DNA of 64,000 bases from Mariniradius saccharolyticus AK6 (GCF_000330725.2 NZ_AMZY02000007.1:186001-250000), one strand, 5' to 3'; counted from the first letter of the stretch, positions 25,353-38,105 are shown. The notes: a model not told the origin generated them from the letters alone. Numbers and translations: made by a program.

Positions 25353-26783
25353 ATGAAAAATCTATCTCACCTCTTAATCACCGCCCTCTTTTTCAGCTTC
25401 TTATTTTCAACTTCCGTAAAAGCCCAAGATTTTGACAGGCTTAGCAACGCAAAGATTGAGGAGCAAATGATCGTGCCGAATTATCAATTCGAGTACATCC
25501 CTGATTTCACTTACCAGGAAGTGGCGGCAAAAATCAAGGCAATGGAAACGGACATGCCTTTTGAACTCAATGAAAAAATCTTTGCGTTCATTAACTATTT
25601 CACCGTGCGGAATCGGGAATACACCAAAATGGTGCTCCAAAGACAGAATCTCTATTTTCCGCTCTTTGAAGAGACCCTCACAGATCACGAGATGCCCGAA
25701 GACATCAAGTTTCTCGCAATCATCGAATCGGGCCTCAATCCAAAGGCCAAATCAAGGGTCGGCGCCATGGGTTTGTGGCAGTTTATGCCTGCAACAGGAA
25801 GGATGTACAGCATGAACCTAAATCGGGACGTTGATGACCGAATGGATCCGGAACTGGCTACAGAAGGGGCTGCCCGTTATCTCAAATCGCTCTATAGGAT
25901 GTTTGGTGATTGGGAATTGGCCCTGGCGGCATACAATTGCGGACCGGGCAATGTCCGTAAGGCGATCAAACGATCCGGAGGTAAAAAGACTTTTTGGGGT
26001 GTCTATGACTATTTGCCAAAAGAAACGCGAAGCTATGTCCCCCAATTCCAAGCCATGATGTACGTGCTGCGACATACCGAAGACCATAACCTTTTCTTGG
26101 AACAGCCAACCTACCCTATTGCTTTTGAAAAAATAAAATTCAACCAAGAACTTGATCTGGAACAATTGGCCACAGTTGCAGGCGTATGCGTAGAAGATCT
26201 CGAATTCTTGAACCCCTCCATACAAAACAGGCTGGTACCTGCCACAAATCTGCATATGGCCATTCGTGTGCCAAAGGAAAAAGCGGAACTGATTGCTGCA
26301 AATAAAGAGCAATATGCAGAGGCGGTCAAATTGACTAGCGAACGTTCAGATGCATTGAGAGCAAGTAATTCAACTGCAACGCCTATTAAGTCCGTTGCCG
26401 TCGCATCAAGTACCACGAACAGCAGTGCGGGACAGCAGCAAAAGGTGATTTACACTGTGAAATCAGGGGATGTATTAGGGACTATCGCGACTCGAAATGG
26501 TACCACTGTCACTAAGTTAAAGACTTGGAATAACCTGAGAAGCAACAATATCCGGGTGGGACAAAAACTTGTTATTTATAAAAACCAAGCGAATTTCGAA
26601 AATACCCTGGCGCAGAATTCAGGCAATGCTGGTCCAGCACCCGAATCCTATACCGTACAACCCGGGGATACTTTGTGGCTAATCTCCAAGAAACTAAATG
26701 GGGTTACCGTTGACCAACTAAAGAAATTGAACAATCTCCAGTCCGATCAAATCAAACCAGGGCAGAAATTAAAAATAAGTTAA
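25353..26783 (+). CDS. MltD-like lytic transglycosylase with two LysM domains
   Basis: 476 residues. The signal peptide ends VKAQD. The SLT catalytic domain at about 110-250 shows the catalytic Glu in AIIESGLNP, then GAMGLWQFMPATG, DDRMDPE, ATEGAARYL and ALAAYNCGPG. Two LysM peptidoglycan-binding domains lie in the C-terminus (YTVKSGDVLGTIATRNG and YTVQPGDTLWLISKKLNG) after a Ser/Thr/Ala linker. It cleaves glycan strands during cell-wall turnover in the periplasm. It sits close to the EnvC-like gene, which is consistent with a local cell-wall theme. Confidence 0.92.
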   Translation: MKNLSHLLITALFFSFLFSTSVKAQDFDRLSNAKIEEQMIVPNYQFEYIPDFTYQEVAAKIKAMETDMPFELNEKIFAFINYFTVRNREYTKMVLQRQNLYFPLFEETLTDHEMPEDIKFLAIIESGLNPKAKSRVGAMGLWQFMPATGRMYSMNLNRDVDDRMDPELATEGAARYLKSLYRMFGDWELALAAYNCGPGNVRKAIKRSGGKKTFWGVYDYLPKETRSYVPQFQAMMYVLRHTEDHNLFLEQPTYPIAFEKIKFNQELDLEQLATVAGVCVEDLEFLNPSIQNRLVPATNLHMAIRVPKEKAELIAANKEQYAEAVKLTSERSDALRASNSTATPIKSVAVASSTTNSSAGQQQKVIYTVKSGDVLGTIATRNGTTVTKLKTWNNLRSNNIRVGQKLVIYKNQANFENTLAQNSGNAGPAPESYTVQPGDTLWLISKKLNGVTVDQLKKLNNLQSDQIKPGQKLKIS

Positions 26784-26850
26784 CTATTTTGTTAGGAAAA
26801 ATTTTTTCTACCTGTCCAGAATTCCTAACTTGTGGGGAAATAAGTTAACC

Positions 26851-27960
26851 ATGAAAAATAGTAGCATTATTTCCCCTCTTTGGTCTCTCATTTTGGCCCT
26901 TGTTCTGTTGTATGGATGTGACGCAGAAGGAGGCTTTGGCACTTCATCCAACAAGCCAAAATCAAGGGGTGCGATCGGCGAAATTGTTGTCGCGGTCGAT
27001 TCTATCAAATGGCAGGGTCCCGTGGGACAGGCGGTTAGGGATGTTTTCGAAGGTAGTATTCCTGGACTGATTCGGGATGAGAATTTCTATGACCTGCGAA
27101 AGGTAGATCCGCGCGCCATGAACAAAGTCCTCAAAATGTCCACTAATATCATCTATGTCACCACGTTCGACGATAAAAAGGGCGGTAGTCAGGTAATCAA
27201 TGCAATGTTTACCAAGGAATCAAAGGAAAAAGCCGCAGCGGACCCAAGCCTTTTTATGTTGAGAAATTCCGACGAATTTGCGCTAGACCAAGAGGTGATA
27301 TACCTTTTTGGAAACAACGAGGCCGAGCTTATTCAAAATTTAAAAGAAAACAAAAGACAGCTCCAAAACCTCTTTCAGGTTCGGGAGAGAAACAGGATGC
27401 AAAAGGTGATTCTGGCAAGAAAAAGCTCTGAAGCCAATATGGCAGGACAACAGCTAGGCCTGCAGCTTAGCGTGCCAGCCTCCTACCAAATCGCAAAATC
27501 CGCTGATAATTTTTTATGGCTCAGACAGCCTACCATTAGTACCGCTCGGCCCGATATTAGCCTGTTCTTTTACAGTACCGATTATACTTCTGAACTTCAG
27601 ACCTTTCCGGATTCCATCATTGCGCTAAGGGAGCGAATCACGAGACAACACATTTACGGTAATCCTGACAACAGGAATTCTTTTTTGATTACCGAGCGAC
27701 TTGATCCTTCGCCGGTGTTCACGAATTTCAGGATTAATGATAATTTCGCCGTCGAAATCAGGGGTGGGTGGAAAACCAACAACCTAAGTATGGGTGGCTC
27801 ATTCCTCGCCTATATCATGGTAGATGCCGAAAAAGGAAAGTTGTACTACATGGAAGGATTTGTATACTATCCAAATGAAGCCCACCGGGAATCCATCCGT
27901 GAGATAGAGACCATATTACTCGCCACCCAGCTTGTCGCCCCTGAGACAAAGGCACAATAA
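26851..27960 (+). CDS. DUF4837-family lipoprotein
   Basis: 369 residues from the ATG at 26851; a TTG at 26830 only spoils the signal peptide. Lipobox LLYGC, with the lipidated Cys at residue 23. The body matches DUF4837, a Bacteroidota family of unknown role: GEIVVAVDSIKWQGPVG near the mature N-terminus, a helical region ENKRQLQNLFQVRERNRMQ, and a second beta-rich half with FLWLRQP and ERLDPSPVFTNF. It is followed 26 bases later by maeB. Confidence 0.82.
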   Translation: MKNSSIISPLWSLILALVLLYGCDAEGGFGTSSNKPKSRGAIGEIVVAVDSIKWQGPVGQAVRDVFEGSIPGLIRDENFYDLRKVDPRAMNKVLKMSTNIIYVTTFDDKKGGSQVINAMFTKESKEKAAADPSLFMLRNSDEFALDQEVIYLFGNNEAELIQNLKENKRQLQNLFQVRERNRMQKVILARKSSEANMAGQQLGLQLSVPASYQIAKSADNFLWLRQPTISTARPDISLFFYSTDYTSELQTFPDSIIALRERITRQHIYGNPDNRNSFLITERLDPSPVFTNFRINDNFAVEIRGGWKTNNLSMGGSFLAYIMVDAEKGKLYYMEGFVYYPNEAHRESIREIETILLATQLVAPETKAQ

Positions 27961-27986
27961 TCAGTAAGAGAAAACAAAAACCCAAT

Positions 27987-30256
27987 ATGGCTATCAAAAT
28001 CAGAAGACAAGACGCCCTGAACTACCATACCCAAGGCAGTCCTGGAAAGATCGAAGTTGTACCCACCAAACCTTTGTCAAGCCAACTTGATTTGGCTTTG
28101 GCCTATTCCCCGGGTGTAGCCGAGCCCTGCAAGGAAATCGAAGCTGACAAAGAGAATGTCTACAAATACACTTCCAAGGGAAACCTGGTAGCCGTAATCT
28201 CAAACGGAACGGCTGTTTTGGGTTTGGGGAATATCGGACCAGAGGCATCCAAGCCCGTGATGGAAGGTAAAGGCGTTTTGTTTAAAAAGTTTGCGGGTAT
28301 TGATGTATTCGATATCGAAATCGCGGAAGATGACCCCAAAAAACTCATCCATATCATCAAATCACTCGAGCCTACTTTTGGCGGGGTGAATCTCGAGGAC
28401 ATCAAAGCCCCCGAATGCTTCGAAATCGAACAGACGCTCAAACGGGAAATGAAAATCCCCATCATGCATGACGACCAGCACGGCACGGCGATCATTTCCG
28501 GTGCGGCTTTGATCAATGCATTGGAGGTCGTCGGAAAGAATATCGGCGATATCAAGCTCTTGGTCAATGGTGCGGGCGCATCTGCTGTTTCCTGTACGAG
28601 GTTCTATATCAGCCTCGGTGTGAACCCAAAAAATATCGTCATGTGCGACAGGGAAGGTGTCATCAGGAAAGACCGTGAAAAACTGGATCCCATCAAGGAA
28701 GAATTTGCAACAGACCAAGACCTCCATACACTGACTGAGGCATTTGTGGGAGCAGATGTGTTTTTGGGCTTGTCCTCGGGAAATATTGTGACGCCAGAGC
28801 AAATTCTCAGTATGGCGGAGAACCCAATAGTATTTGCACTGGCAAATCCAGACCCCGAAATCGCCTACGACCTCGCCATGTCGACGAGGGAGGACTTGAT
28901 CATGGCAACAGGACGATCTGACTATCCCAACCAGGTCAACAACGTTTTGGGATTTCCCTACATATTTCGCGGCGCCTTGGATGTACGTGCGACCAGCATC
29001 AATGAAGAAATGAAAATGGCCGCCGCCAAAGCAATTGCGGCATTGGCAAAAGAAACCGTTCCGGACATTGTCAACCGGGCCTACGGTGACAATAAGATCA
29101 CCTTCGGCAAAACCTATTTGATCCCAAAGCCATTGGATCCAAGATTGATCACCACGATCGCGCCAGCTGTCGCAAAGGCTGCTATGGAATCGGGAGTTGC
29201 CAAAACTGTAATCACTGATTGGGAAGCCTACAACCTTGAACTCCAGCAGCGAATTGGAATCGACCAACGGCTAATGCTCCGTGTCGTAAGCCGCGCCAAA
29301 AAAGATCCGAAACGGGTGGTTTTTGCTGAAGCGGACAATTCCAAAATCCTAAAGGCAGCCCAATTGCTTTGGGGCGAAAAAGTCGCCGTCCCCATTTTGC
29401 TCGGAAACAAGGAGAAAATCGACCAATTGATCGAAGAACATAACCTAGATCTATCTGGAGTGATGATCATTGACCCCTATGAAGACGAGGCCAAACTCGA
29501 ACACTTTGGGAATATCCTATATGAAAAAAGAAAACGTAAGGGCCTAACCCAAAGTGAATGTATCCGACTCATGAAGGACCGAAACTACTATGGTGCGATG
29601 ATGGTAGAATTGGGGCAAGCAGATGCATTGATCTCGGGTTTGACCAAGGATTATCCAAAAACGATCCTCCCTGCCCTTCACGTCATCGGAGTTCGTCCAG
29701 ATGTCAACCGTGTGCCGGTATGTACATCATGAATACCGCAAAAGGTCCTTTCTTCTTTTCGGACACCACTGTCAATGTAAATCCAACAGCAGAGGAATTG
29801 GTGGAAATCGTCGGCCTAACCGCAGACGGCGTAAGATTCTTTGACATCGAACCAAAAGTTGCTATGCTCTCCTACTCCAACTTTGGATCGGCCAAGGGCG
29901 AAATCGCCTCCAAAACCGCCAAAGCCACTGCTTTGGCAAAGCAGCGATTCCCCAACATGGTCATCGAAGGTGAAATGCAGGCCAACGTTGCTGTCAACGA
30001 GGAGCTGCAAAAGGAAACTTACCCATTCAGTTCGCTAATTGGAAACAAAGCAAACACTTTAATTTTCCCTGACCTGAGCTCCGGCAACATCGCTTACAAA
30101 CTCTTGTCCGAACTGGGAAATGCGGAAGCCATTGGGCCGGTCCTCTTGGGAATGAATAAACCTGTGCATATATTACAACTTGGCAGCTCGATCCGCGAAA
30201 TCATCAACATGGTGGCTATAGCTGTAGTAGACGCGCAAACCAAGAATAGGACATGA
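27987..30256 (+). pseudogene. maeB: NADP-dependent malic enzyme (MaeB type), interrupted by a one-base frameshift
   Basis: This is a malic enzyme converting malate to pyruvate, CO2 and NADPH, fused to a C-terminal phosphotransacetylase-like regulatory domain. Frame 1 (27987-29732, 581 residues) covers the malic N-domain (LALAYSPGVAEPC), the NAD(P) domain (LVNGAGASAVSC) and the first half of the PTA domain. It should continue VNRVAGMYIMNTAKG but reads VNRVPVCTS and stops. The rest continues in another frame from about 29714 to 30256 (GPFFFSDTTVNVNP ... LLGMNKPVHILQLGSS). One missing base near 29714 (gtgcc for expected gtggcc) explains everything. The repaired product would be about 756 residues, normal for the family. 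It may be a sequencing error or a very recent mutation. Confidence 0.9.
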
Positions 30257-30852
30257 TCGCTTACCTTAAAGGAAAATTAGCCCATAAAGACCCAACATTC
30301 GTCATTATCGATATAGCGGGAGTTGGGTATCAGGTCAAAATTTCCCTTCAGACATATTCACAAATCAAAGATGAGGAGCTAATCATGCTCCTCACTTATT
30401 TACATATCAAGGAGGATGCACATACCTTGTATGGATTCAAGGAAGAAAATGAAAAAAAACTATTCCTCCACCTGATTTCCATATCCGGTGTGGGGCCCAA
30501 TACGGCGCTGCTGATCCTTTCGTCGCTTAGTTCGGCTGAATTGGAAACAGCCATCCTTCACGAAGACGCCCGGCTTATCCAGAATGTAAAGGGTGTGGGT
30601 GCAAAAACCGCCCAAAGGATCATCCTGGAATTGAAAGACAAAATCAAAAAAGAATCCTTCGGTGAGGTCGGGGCGCAGATTCCTGCCTTTGCTTCGCCTA
30701 ACAATAAAATCAAAGAGGAGGCGTTACAAGCCTTGCTGACATTGGGTTTCCAAAGGCCTGTGGCCGAAAAAAACATAGCCACAGTGCTGAAAAAAACCGG
30801 TCCGGATATTTCCTTGGAAGAATTAATTAAAGCATCTTTAAAGAACCCTTAA
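30253..30852 (+). CDS. ruvA: Holliday junction branch-migration protein RuvA
   Basis: 199 residues. RuvA binds four-way junctions and loads RuvB helicase. Domain I OB-fold starts MIAYLKGKLAHKDPTFVIIDIAGVGYQV. Domain II has two helix-hairpin-helix motifs (LISISGVGPNTALLIL and NVKGVGAKTAQRIILEL). Domain III, the RuvB-binding C-terminal helices, includes EALQALLTLGFQRP. Its ATGA start overlaps the end of maeB. ruvB is elsewhere. ruvA directly before sprA is the conserved arrangement in gliding Bacteroidota. Confidence 0.96.
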   Translation: MIAYLKGKLAHKDPTFVIIDIAGVGYQVKISLQTYSQIKDEELIMLLTYLHIKEDAHTLYGFKEENEKKLFLHLISISGVGPNTALLILSSLSSAELETAILHEDARLIQNVKGVGAKTAQRIILELKDKIKKESFGEVGAQIPAFASPNNKIKEEALQALLTLGFQRPVAEKNIATVLKKTGPDISLEELIKASLKNP

Positions 30853-30869
30853 TCATTACAAACCAATTT

Positions 30870-30877
30870 TACTTTTG
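30870..30877 (+). promoter_or_regulatory. sprA promoter -7 element
   Basis: TACTTTTG fits TAnnTTTG and lies 28 bases before the ATG at 30905. It overlaps the alternative TTG start at 30875, which argues that translation begins at 30905. Confidence 0.5.
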
Positions 30878-30904
30878 TACCTGCATTTTTCCAGAAAAAA
30901 TGAC

Positions 30905-33900
30905 ATGAGATGCTTTTGGAATACTCTTGGTATTCTGGTATGCCTCCTTTTTGCTTTTTCATCTCCAAAATTACAGGCTCAACAAACTGGCAGAGACTCC
31001 GTAAGGGCGGCGATAGATACTGTCAAGGTAGCATCAGACACCACCAAGGTTTCTCCCATTGACTCCCTGAATAAGCGTAGGGCTCTCCCTTCCTTCTTGC
31101 TTTGGGGTGACCTCAATACCAATCCGCTCTATCCACGGCAAAACCCCTACATTCCGAGTTACTCTCCCTTCTACAGTCCAACCCCACTACAGTCCAACAT
31201 CCGAGTGGAAATGGACTCGGTACTCAAATATCGGGTGCAGGAACAAATGGACTCCACGGAAATCGATCCGGGGATGTTGTATGATTTCGATGATTTCTCC
31301 AAAATCCAAGAATACCGTATTAGGCAAGAATATTGGCGCAATCGATCTCGGGGCCTCGACGGAGAAAGCCCCGTCAGTAGCCGCTCGCTCATACCGCCAA
31401 TCACGACAAGCCCGAGTTTGGACCGAATCTTTGGAGGGAATGAAATCAACATCACCCCGACTGGTTTTGTAAACCTTGACCTTGGTGCGATCTTCCGCAG
31501 GATCGATAATCCCTCGATCCCGATTCGTCAACAGCAAAATGGCAACTTCAACTTCAACCAGCAAATCCAAATGTCCGTCAATGGTACTTTGGGTCAAAAA
31601 CTGAAGATTGGGGCCAACTTTGACTCCAACAATTCCTTTGACTTTCAAAACCAATTGAAGGCAGAATACACCGGATTCAAAGAAGACATCATCAAGTCGA
31701 TCGAGCTTGGAAACGTCAGCATGCCTGTACAAAACAGCCTGATCCAAGGTGCCCAAAACTTGTTTGGTGTAAAAACCCAACTGCAATTCGGGAAGCTTTT
31801 TGTCACTGCGGTAGCTTCTACGCAACGGGGCCGCAGGGATGAATTGGTCATAGAGGCTGGAGGCCAGGGACGGCAGTTTGAAGTCCAAGGATCGGCCTAC
31901 GACGAAAACAGACACTTTTTCCTCTCACACTTCTTCAGGGAAAATTACGAACGCTGGCTTCGGGGTTTGCCACAAATCCTTTCTGGTGTGAATATCACGC
32001 GGGTGGAAGTTTACATCATGAACCGCGCCCAGAATACCGAGACACTCCGTAACCTCGTGGCCTTTATGGACTTGGGAGAGGGAAATCGGATTTATCGTCC
32101 AGAAAATCCAAACATCGGGTCAGGAACGCCAGGAGCTCCAGCCGGCAATGACGCCAACCTTTTGTTCAAAAATCTAATCGCAAACCCCGCATTCAGACCA
32201 TTTGATACAGGATCTAGCGCTATAGAGGCCAATCTGGGGCTATCCAAAGGGATCGATTATGAACAAGTGAATGGAGCGCGAAGACTCGCTCCAACAGAAT
32301 ACACATTCAATCGCGAACTCGGATATCTCTCTTTGTCAAGAAGGCTGCAAAACGACGAGGTCTTGGCTGTATCGTTCGAATACACCTACAACGGACAGGT
32401 TTATAAGGTTGGTGAACTTTCCGAAGACTACCAAAACAACCCGCTGAGCGATATGATCTTTCTCAAGATGCTCAGGCCAGCCCGTATCAACATCCGTATC
32501 CCAACATGGGACCTGATGATGAAAAACGTCTACAACCTGAACGCCAGCCAAATCCAGCGGGACGGTTTCCAGTTGCAGGTGATCTATCGGGATGACCGAA
32601 CGGGATTGGATAATCCTGCTCTTTTGGAAGGCGAAAACGTGGCGAACAGGCCGTTGATTCGTTTGACGGGTCTGGACAACCTCAACCCACAAAATGACCC
32701 GGCACCTGATGGCAACTTCGATTATATCCCTGGAATCACCATTTTCCCCGAGCGCGGGTTATTGGTATTTCCCGTGCTGGAGCCTTTTGGAAAGACACTG
32801 AGAGATTTGTTTCTTCCCAACGAAGTCAACCTCGCAAATAAATACGTTTTTGATACCCTTTACCGGACTACACTTGCAGATGCCGAATTGGTGACGCGTT
32901 ACGACAAGTTCTTTATCAAAGGACGCTTGACCGCGGGGTCAGCCTCCGAGATTATGCTTCCTGGCTTGAACGTTTCTCCGGGATCGGTAATCGTGATGGC
33001 AGGAAATATCCCGTTAACAGAGGGTGTTGACTTCACTGTTGATTACAACTTTGGTCGAGTAAATATCATCAACGAAGGGATCCTCCAATCTGGCAAAAGG
33101 ATTTCCATCAGTTTTGAAAAAGCAGACCTTGTTTCCTTTCAGACACGAAGTATGTTGGGAACAAGGCTCGACTACATCCTCAACGACAAATTCAACGTGG
33201 GCGGTACCTTCCTTTATCTCAACGAAAGGCCCAATATCACCCGTATCGCGGTTGGAAATGAGACATTGCGCAACAGTATGTGGGGCTTGGATGCAAATTT
33301 CAATGACGAGTCCCGGTTCTTGACCAAACTTGCTGACGCCTTGCCGTTTACAAGTACCAAGGAAAAATCCCTCGTCCAAGTCAGCGGTGAATTTGCCCAA
33401 CTGCTTCCGGGCACATCGGTGCGGGTAACGGGAGACCCCACGGTTTACCTCGACGACTTTGAAACGGCCATCACACCCTACTATTTGGGCGGAGCTGCAG
33501 CCCAGAGTTGGTACCTCGGTGCTACCCCAAAAACCGACAACAATCGATTTGACCTGAGCGGACTTACGGGAGACAATCTTGGAAATGCCTACCGCCGCGC
33601 GAGGATTGCTTGGTACAATATAGACAACGTGTTCTACCGGGACGGAGGCACTGGCGTTCCCACCAACATCACACAGCAGGACCGACTGAACCACTACGTT
33701 AGAAGGGTATTGCCACAGGAAATTTTCCAACGCCGTGAACGGGATGTCATCGTGGTCCCAGAACCACTATTTGAACTTGCCTATTTCCCAAGCGAACGGG
33801 GAATGTACAACTACAACACCAATCTGACCACCAGCGGTCTATTGCCCGATCCTCGCGTAAATTTCGGTGCTGTAACGAGACCGATCACGACCGAGGTGGA

Positions 33901-36900
33901 CTTTGACCGGACAAATATCGAATACATGGAGTTTTGGCTTTTGGATCCATTTATCCAAGGGGAGAATGGCCGTGTGTTGGACGGTATTTTCAACCAAAAC
34001 AATATAACTGGTGGTAAGCTATTTTTCAACCTCGGCGAGATTTCCGAGGATGTAATCAAGGATGGACGCCATGGGTTTGAAAATGGCCTTCCTGCCAATG
34101 GAGATCCCGCTGAGACAAATACCACCGAATGGGGGCGTATCACACGGCAACAGTTCTTGATTCCCGCTTTTGATAATTCTCCCGAATCGCGGGTAAACCA
34201 AGATGTGGGGATGGATGGTCTTCGCAACGACAATGAAGCCGAATTCTTCCAGCAGCGTTTTATAGATCGGCTTAATGTGAGTCCACCGGCTTTGCAAAAC
34301 ATTATTGCAGACCCCTCTGCCGATAACTTCCAATACTACCTCGATGAGAACTTTGACAACAACGACGTCAAAATCCTCGAACGCTACAAGAAGTTCAACG
34401 GCATGGACGGCAATACGCCAATCACTAACAATACCAACCTAAACTTCACCCCTGCAAGTACCAACCTGCCCGACAACGAGGACCTCAACAATGACAATAC
34501 CCTGAATGAACTGGAAGCCTACTACGAGTATGAGATTGACCTGAGACCGGGTCAGATGGAAGTCGGGAAAAACTACATCGTCGACAAAGTCACGACGAGC
34601 CAAAGCGGTGACCAAGTGGATTGGTACCTCTTCAGGATTCCGGTCAGGACTCCAAATAGGGTTCAGGGTGAAATCAATGGATTTAAGTCAATCCGGTTTA
34701 TGCGTGCCTACCTGACTGATTTTGAGCAGCCCGTTGTATTACGGATGGCTCACTTCAGGTTGGTATCGAGCCAGTGGCGTATCTTCCAAGAATCACTTTT
34801 CGGACGTGGACTTTTTGAAATTCCAGAACCGGACAACTCCAACTTCAGTGTCGATGTCGTCAATATCGAGGAAAACGGCCAGGGAAGTGCTACCCAAAGT
34901 CCCTATGTACTCCCTCCAGGCATCGTCAGGGACCGCGACAACTTGGCTTCCATCGAGCGCCAACTCAACGAACAGTCCATCCGTCTCTGCGTTGAGGACT
35001 TGCAAGCACTTGATGCAAGAGGTGTTTTCAAAAATGCCAATTCACTAGATCTTGTACAGTATGAACGCATCAGAATGTTCCTACATGCCGATAGCGAAGA
35101 TGCGCAGGACGGAGAATTGACAGCATTCTTAAGACTTGGCACGGACTACACAGACAACTATTACGAGATTGAAGTACCACTGAAAATCACCCCGAAAGGC
35201 ACAAGGGATCCGCTTCAGATTTGGCCACAGGAAAATGAAATCGACATCGCCATCCAAGAAATCGTCGGGGTAAAAGTTGAGCGGGATATGCAACGAGTGC
35301 CCCTGAACCTTGCTTTTTCACAAAATATCAGACAGTACAAAGTGACAGTAGTGGGTCGTCCTGAATTGAACCTCGTGCAGGCAATGTTAATAGGCGTGCG
35401 GAATCCCGCTGTCGCAAATGCCGCCGCCAAATCGATCTGCATTTGGGCAAACGAATTGCGGGTCACAGGTTTCAAGGAGTCGACCGGATGGGCTGCCAAT
35501 GCCAGATTCAATGCACAGATCGCGGACGTCGCGACCGTATCCACTTCGGTCAGGCACAATTCTTTTGGATTTGGTGGACTGGAGACAAGGCTTTCCCAAA
35601 GGACACTTTCGTCGGCGACGCAATATGATGTCTCCGCCAATGTCAATGTCCACAAGATCCTTCCCGAGGGCTTGAACATGACTATCCCGATGTACATCAG
35701 CTTCGAAAATGCGACTATCAACCCCCAATACGATCCGCTGAATCCCGATGTACTTTTCTCTGAAACCTTGCGGAAATTCGCCAACGAAAATGATCGGGAT
35801 TTCTATCGCAGCCAAGTGGTCGATCAAATGCGGCGCAGGAACATCGGCTTCACCAACGTAAGGAAAAACAAGAACCCCAATAATGACAAGAACAAGGTCT
35901 ACGACCTGAGTAATTTCTCGTTTTCCTATGCACATGGTACGGTCCGACAGAGCAATATCAATACGGAAAGCTATCGGTTCGATACTTATCTTGGTAACAT
36001 CGCCTACGTGTACCAACCGAAGCCTATGGTATTAGAACCATTTAAGAACGTTTCTTGGCTCGGAGGGGAAAAATTCAAACTGATCAACGACATCAATTTC
36101 AATTTTGTGCCCACCAGCTTCTCTGCAAGGGTCGATGTGGACAGGCGATTTATTAGGACCCAATACCGCAACGACCAACTGACGACGGATGGTGTGGACC
36201 CTTTCTTCCAAAAAAGCTTCTTTATCAATCGGACCTATAACCTCAACTGGGATTTGACCAAAAACCTCCGTGTGGACTATGCGGCAAGAGTGATGGCGGT
36301 GGTAGACGAACCCGAGGGAGACATCGATACTGAATCCAAGCGGGATTCCCTCCGCAATAACATCAGAAGTTTTGGCCGTACCACCAACTACAGCCATAAC
36401 GCCAACCTCAACTATAAGATCCCGCTCGACAAAGTCGCTGCCTTTGATTGGATTGGGGTGGATTATCGGTATTCGGCAACCTACGGTTGGCTAACTGGAG
36501 CGATTGGGCAACGGGATACTTTGGGTAACGTCATCCAAAATACACGCGACCAATCCTTCGTCGGTAAACTTGATTTCGTCAAGCTCTACAACAAGAATGC
36601 AAAATACCGCGCTCTGAATGCTCCGAAAAGACCAACGATTCCCGGCAGGACTTCCGTTTCCGCAGAGGATACCATTGGCACGCCTTTCACAAGGAATATC
36701 GTCAAGCTCCTGACCATGATCAAAGATGTGAATTTCCGTTATTCGGTTGTGGAAGGGACGTTTTTGCCAGGCTATATGGCCGAAACGGGGATATTGGGCC
36801 TTGACCGGAGCTTCATGAATCCTGGATTTGGATTCATCTTCGGTAGCCAAGACCCCAATATCCGATTTGACTTGGCAAATCAAGGCTTGATGGCACCGAG

Positions 36901-38050
36901 CAGCGAGCTTACCCAACTTTTCCGCCAAAACTCGACCCGAAACCTGCAAATCAACAGCTTGGTAGAACCGTTTCGTGATTTCAGAATAACCTTTGAGGCG
37001 AAGAAAAGGGAAACAGGGGACTATACCGAGATATTCAGAAACTCAAGTTCCAATCCAGGGGAGTTTAGGCCGCTGAGCCCCAATAGGATGAGTGGATACA
37101 GTATCACATATTCGATGATCCGTACCACATTGGCAAGAAACGACCAAAACAACAATTCTCCGTTATTCACGGATTTTGAGCAAAATCGAAGCATTATCCA
37201 GGATCGCCTCAATGCGCAAAACCCCGGAGGCGAATATGCGCTCAACGGCCAAGACGTTTTGACACTGTCGTTTTTGTCGGCCTATGGCGGCAGGGACCCC
37301 AATACCATTTCACTCAATCCTTTTCCAAAGATCCCGCTTCCTAACTGGCGTTTGGACTACAAGGGCCTCAGCCAAATTCCTGCCCTGAAGGAATATTTCT
37401 CCAGTATCAACATCACCCATGGCTACACCTCCACCTATGATGTAAGCAATTTCTCAAATTCCTTGCTTTATCAGACTGGGTTGGAGTTGTACAACCGGAT
37501 ACAAAATCTTCCCCAGGCAGGCCTTGTCAACGAATTTGGGCAGTACATTCCTGTATTTGTGCTCAACCAGGTCGTACTGTCAGAGCGGTTTGCCCCATTG
37601 GTAAGAGTGGACATGCTGACCAAAGACAGGCTCAACATTGTCATGGAATACAATTCTGAGCGAAACATCGGCCTCAATTTCTCCAATGCACAAGTCACGG
37701 AACAAACGAGCAGGGATTTCGGATTTGACCTAGGTTATACCAAAGCTGGCGTAAAAATTCCTTTCAAAATCCAAGGGAGGCAGGAAATACTCGAAAATGA
37801 CCTTCAAATCAGGATCAATACCCGCGTGGTGGATACACGGCAAATACAACGGAAGATTGAAGGGGAAAGCACTGTGACCAACGGTAACCTCAATATCTCA
37901 ATCAGGCCGACGATTGGCTACATCATCAGCAAAAGCCTAAACATTACCTTCTATTTTGACCGAATCATCAACGACCCAAGGGTCACCACAGCCTTCAGAC
38001 GGAGTTCGACTGCCTTTGGTGGACAACTTCGATTTAATTTAGCACAATAG
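30905..38050 (+). CDS. sprA: type IX secretion outer-membrane translocon SprA
   Basis: 2381 residues from the ATG at 30905, close to the roughly 2400 residues of Flavobacterium SprA. SprA (Sov in Porphyromonas) is a giant 36-strand outer-membrane barrel through which T9SS cargo passes; it is also needed for gliding adhesin display. The signal peptide ends KLQAQQ. Two SprA_N-type regions can be followed ([53 protein letters not shown]-like strands), then long Tyr/Asn/Arg-rich beta strands to a C-terminal RFNLAQ. The gene order ruvA-sprA-gcvH confirms identity. No cargo gene with a T9SS C-terminal sorting domain was noticed in this window. Confidence 0.96.
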   Translation: MRCFWNTLGILVCLLFAFSSPKLQAQQTGRDSVRAAIDTVKVASDTTKVSPIDSLNKRRALPSFLLWGDLNTNPLYPRQNPYIPSYSPFYSPTPLQSNIRVEMDSVLKYRVQEQMDSTEIDPGMLYDFDDFSKIQEYRIRQEYWRNRSRGLDGESPVSSRSLIPPITTSPSLDRIFGGNEINITPTGFVNLDLGAIFRRIDNPSIPIRQQQNGNFNFNQQIQMSVNGTLGQKLKIGANFDSNNSFDFQNQLKAEYTGFKEDIIKSIELGNVSMPVQNSLIQGAQNLFGVKTQLQFGKLFVTAVASTQRGRRDELVIEAGGQGRQFEVQGSAYDENRHFFLSHFFRENYERWLRGLPQILSGVNITRVEVYIMNRAQNTETLRNLVAFMDLGEGNRIYRPENPNIGSGTPGAPAGNDANLLFKNLIANPAFRPFDTGSSAIEANLGLSKGIDYEQVNGARRLAPTEYTFNRELGYLSLSRRLQNDEVLAVSFEYTYNGQVYKVGELSEDYQNNPLSDMIFLKMLRPARINIRIPTWDLMMKNVYNLNASQIQRDGFQLQVIYRDDRTGLDNPALLEGENVANRPLIRLTGLDNLNPQNDPAPDGNFDYIPGITIFPERGLLVFPVLEPFGKTLRDLFLPNEVNLANKYVFDTLYRTTLADAELVTRYDKFFIKGRLTAGSASEIMLPGLNVSPGSVIVMAGNIPLTEGVDFTVDYNFGRVNIINEGILQSGKRISISFEKADLVSFQTRSMLGTRLDYILNDKFNVGGTFLYLNERPNITRIAVGNETLRNSMWGLDANFNDESRFLTKLADALPFTSTKEKSLVQVSGEFAQLLPGTSVRVTGDPTVYLDDFETAITPYYLGGAAAQSWYLGATPKTDNNRFDLSGLTGDNLGNAYRRARIAWYNIDNVFYRDGGTGVPTNITQQDRLNHYVRRVLPQEIFQRRERDVIVVPEPLFELAYFPSERGMYNYNTNLTTSGLLPDPRVNFGAVTRPITTEVDFDRTNIEYMEFWLLDPFIQGENGRVLDGIFNQNNITGGKLFFNLGEISEDVIKDGRHGFENGLPANGDPAETNTTEWGRITRQQFLIPAFDNSPESRVNQDVGMDGLRNDNEAEFFQQRFIDRLNVSPPALQNIIADPSADNFQYYLDENFDNNDVKILERYKKFNGMDGNTPITNNTNLNFTPASTNLPDNEDLNNDNTLNELEAYYEYEIDLRPGQMEVGKNYIVDKVTTSQSGDQVDWYLFRIPVRTPNRVQGEINGFKSIRFMRAYLTDFEQPVVLRMAHFRLVSSQWRIFQESLFGRGLFEIPEPDNSNFSVDVVNIEENGQGSATQSPYVLPPGIVRDRDNLASIERQLNEQSIRLCVEDLQALDARGVFKNANSLDLVQYERIRMFLHADSEDAQDGELTAFLRLGTDYTDNYYEIEVPLKITPKGTRDPLQIWPQENEIDIAIQEIVGVKVERDMQRVPLNLAFSQNIRQYKVTVVGRPELNLVQAMLIGVRNPAVANAAAKSICIWANELRVTGFKESTGWAANARFNAQIADVATVSTSVRHNSFGFGGLETRLSQRTLSSATQYDVSANVNVHKILPEGLNMTIPMYISFENATINPQYDPLNPDVLFSETLRKFANENDRDFYRSQVVDQMRRRNIGFTNVRKNKNPNNDKNKVYDLSNFSFSYAHGTVRQSNINTESYRFDTYLGNIAYVYQPKPMVLEPFKNVSWLGGEKFKLINDINFNFVPTSFSARVDVDRRFIRTQYRNDQLTTDGVDPFFQKSFFINRTYNLNWDLTKNLRVDYAARVMAVVDEPEGDIDTESKRDSLRNNIRSFGRTTNYSHNANLNYKIPLDKVAAFDWIGVDYRYSATYGWLTGAIGQRDTLGNVIQNTRDQSFVGKLDFVKLYNKNAKYRALNAPKRPTIPGRTSVSAEDTIGTPFTRNIVKLLTMIKDVNFRYSVVEGTFLPGYMAETGILGLDRSFMNPGFGFIFGSQDPNIRFDLANQGLMAPSSELTQLFRQNSTRNLQINSLVEPFRDFRITFEAKKRETGDYTEIFRNSSSNPGEFRPLSPNRMSGYSITYSMIRTTLARNDQNNNSPLFTDFEQNRSIIQDRLNAQNPGGEYALNGQDVLTLSFLSAYGGRDPNTISLNPFPKIPLPNWRLDYKGLSQIPALKEYFSSINITHGYTSTYDVSNFSNSLLYQTGLELYNRIQNLPQAGLVNEFGQYIPVFVLNQVVLSERFAPLVRVDMLTKDRLNIVMEYNSERNIGLNFSNAQVTEQTSRDFGFDLGYTKAGVKIPFKIQGRQEILENDLQIRINTRVVDTRQIQRKIEGESTVTNGNLNISIRPTIGYIISKSLNITFYFDRIINDPRVTTAFRRSSTAFGGQLRFNLAQ

Positions 38051-38074
38051 GTTTTTACATTTGCTTAATCCTTG

Positions 38075-38082
38075 TATTTTTG
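38075..38082 (+). promoter_or_regulatory. possible gcvH -7 element
   Basis: TATTTTTG fits TAnnTTTG and lies 23 bases before the gcvH ATG at 38106. The nearest TTTG upstream is only 11 bases away, so no proper -33 box is seen. Confidence 0.4.
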
Positions 38083-38105
38083 ACCACCTTAATTTAAAAT
38101 CAACT

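Noticed and set aside
28362-29267. 301-codon minus-strand frame
   Set aside because: It is a mirror of the maeB coding region with no recognisable domain.
29700-29735. Programmed -1 ribosomal frameshift in maeB
   Set aside because: No slippery heptamer or downstream hairpin is seen at the junction, and malic enzymes are not known to use frameshifting.
30875-30904. TTG start for sprA
   Set aside because: It lies inside the promoter -7 element, and the ATG at 30905 gives a proper signal peptide.
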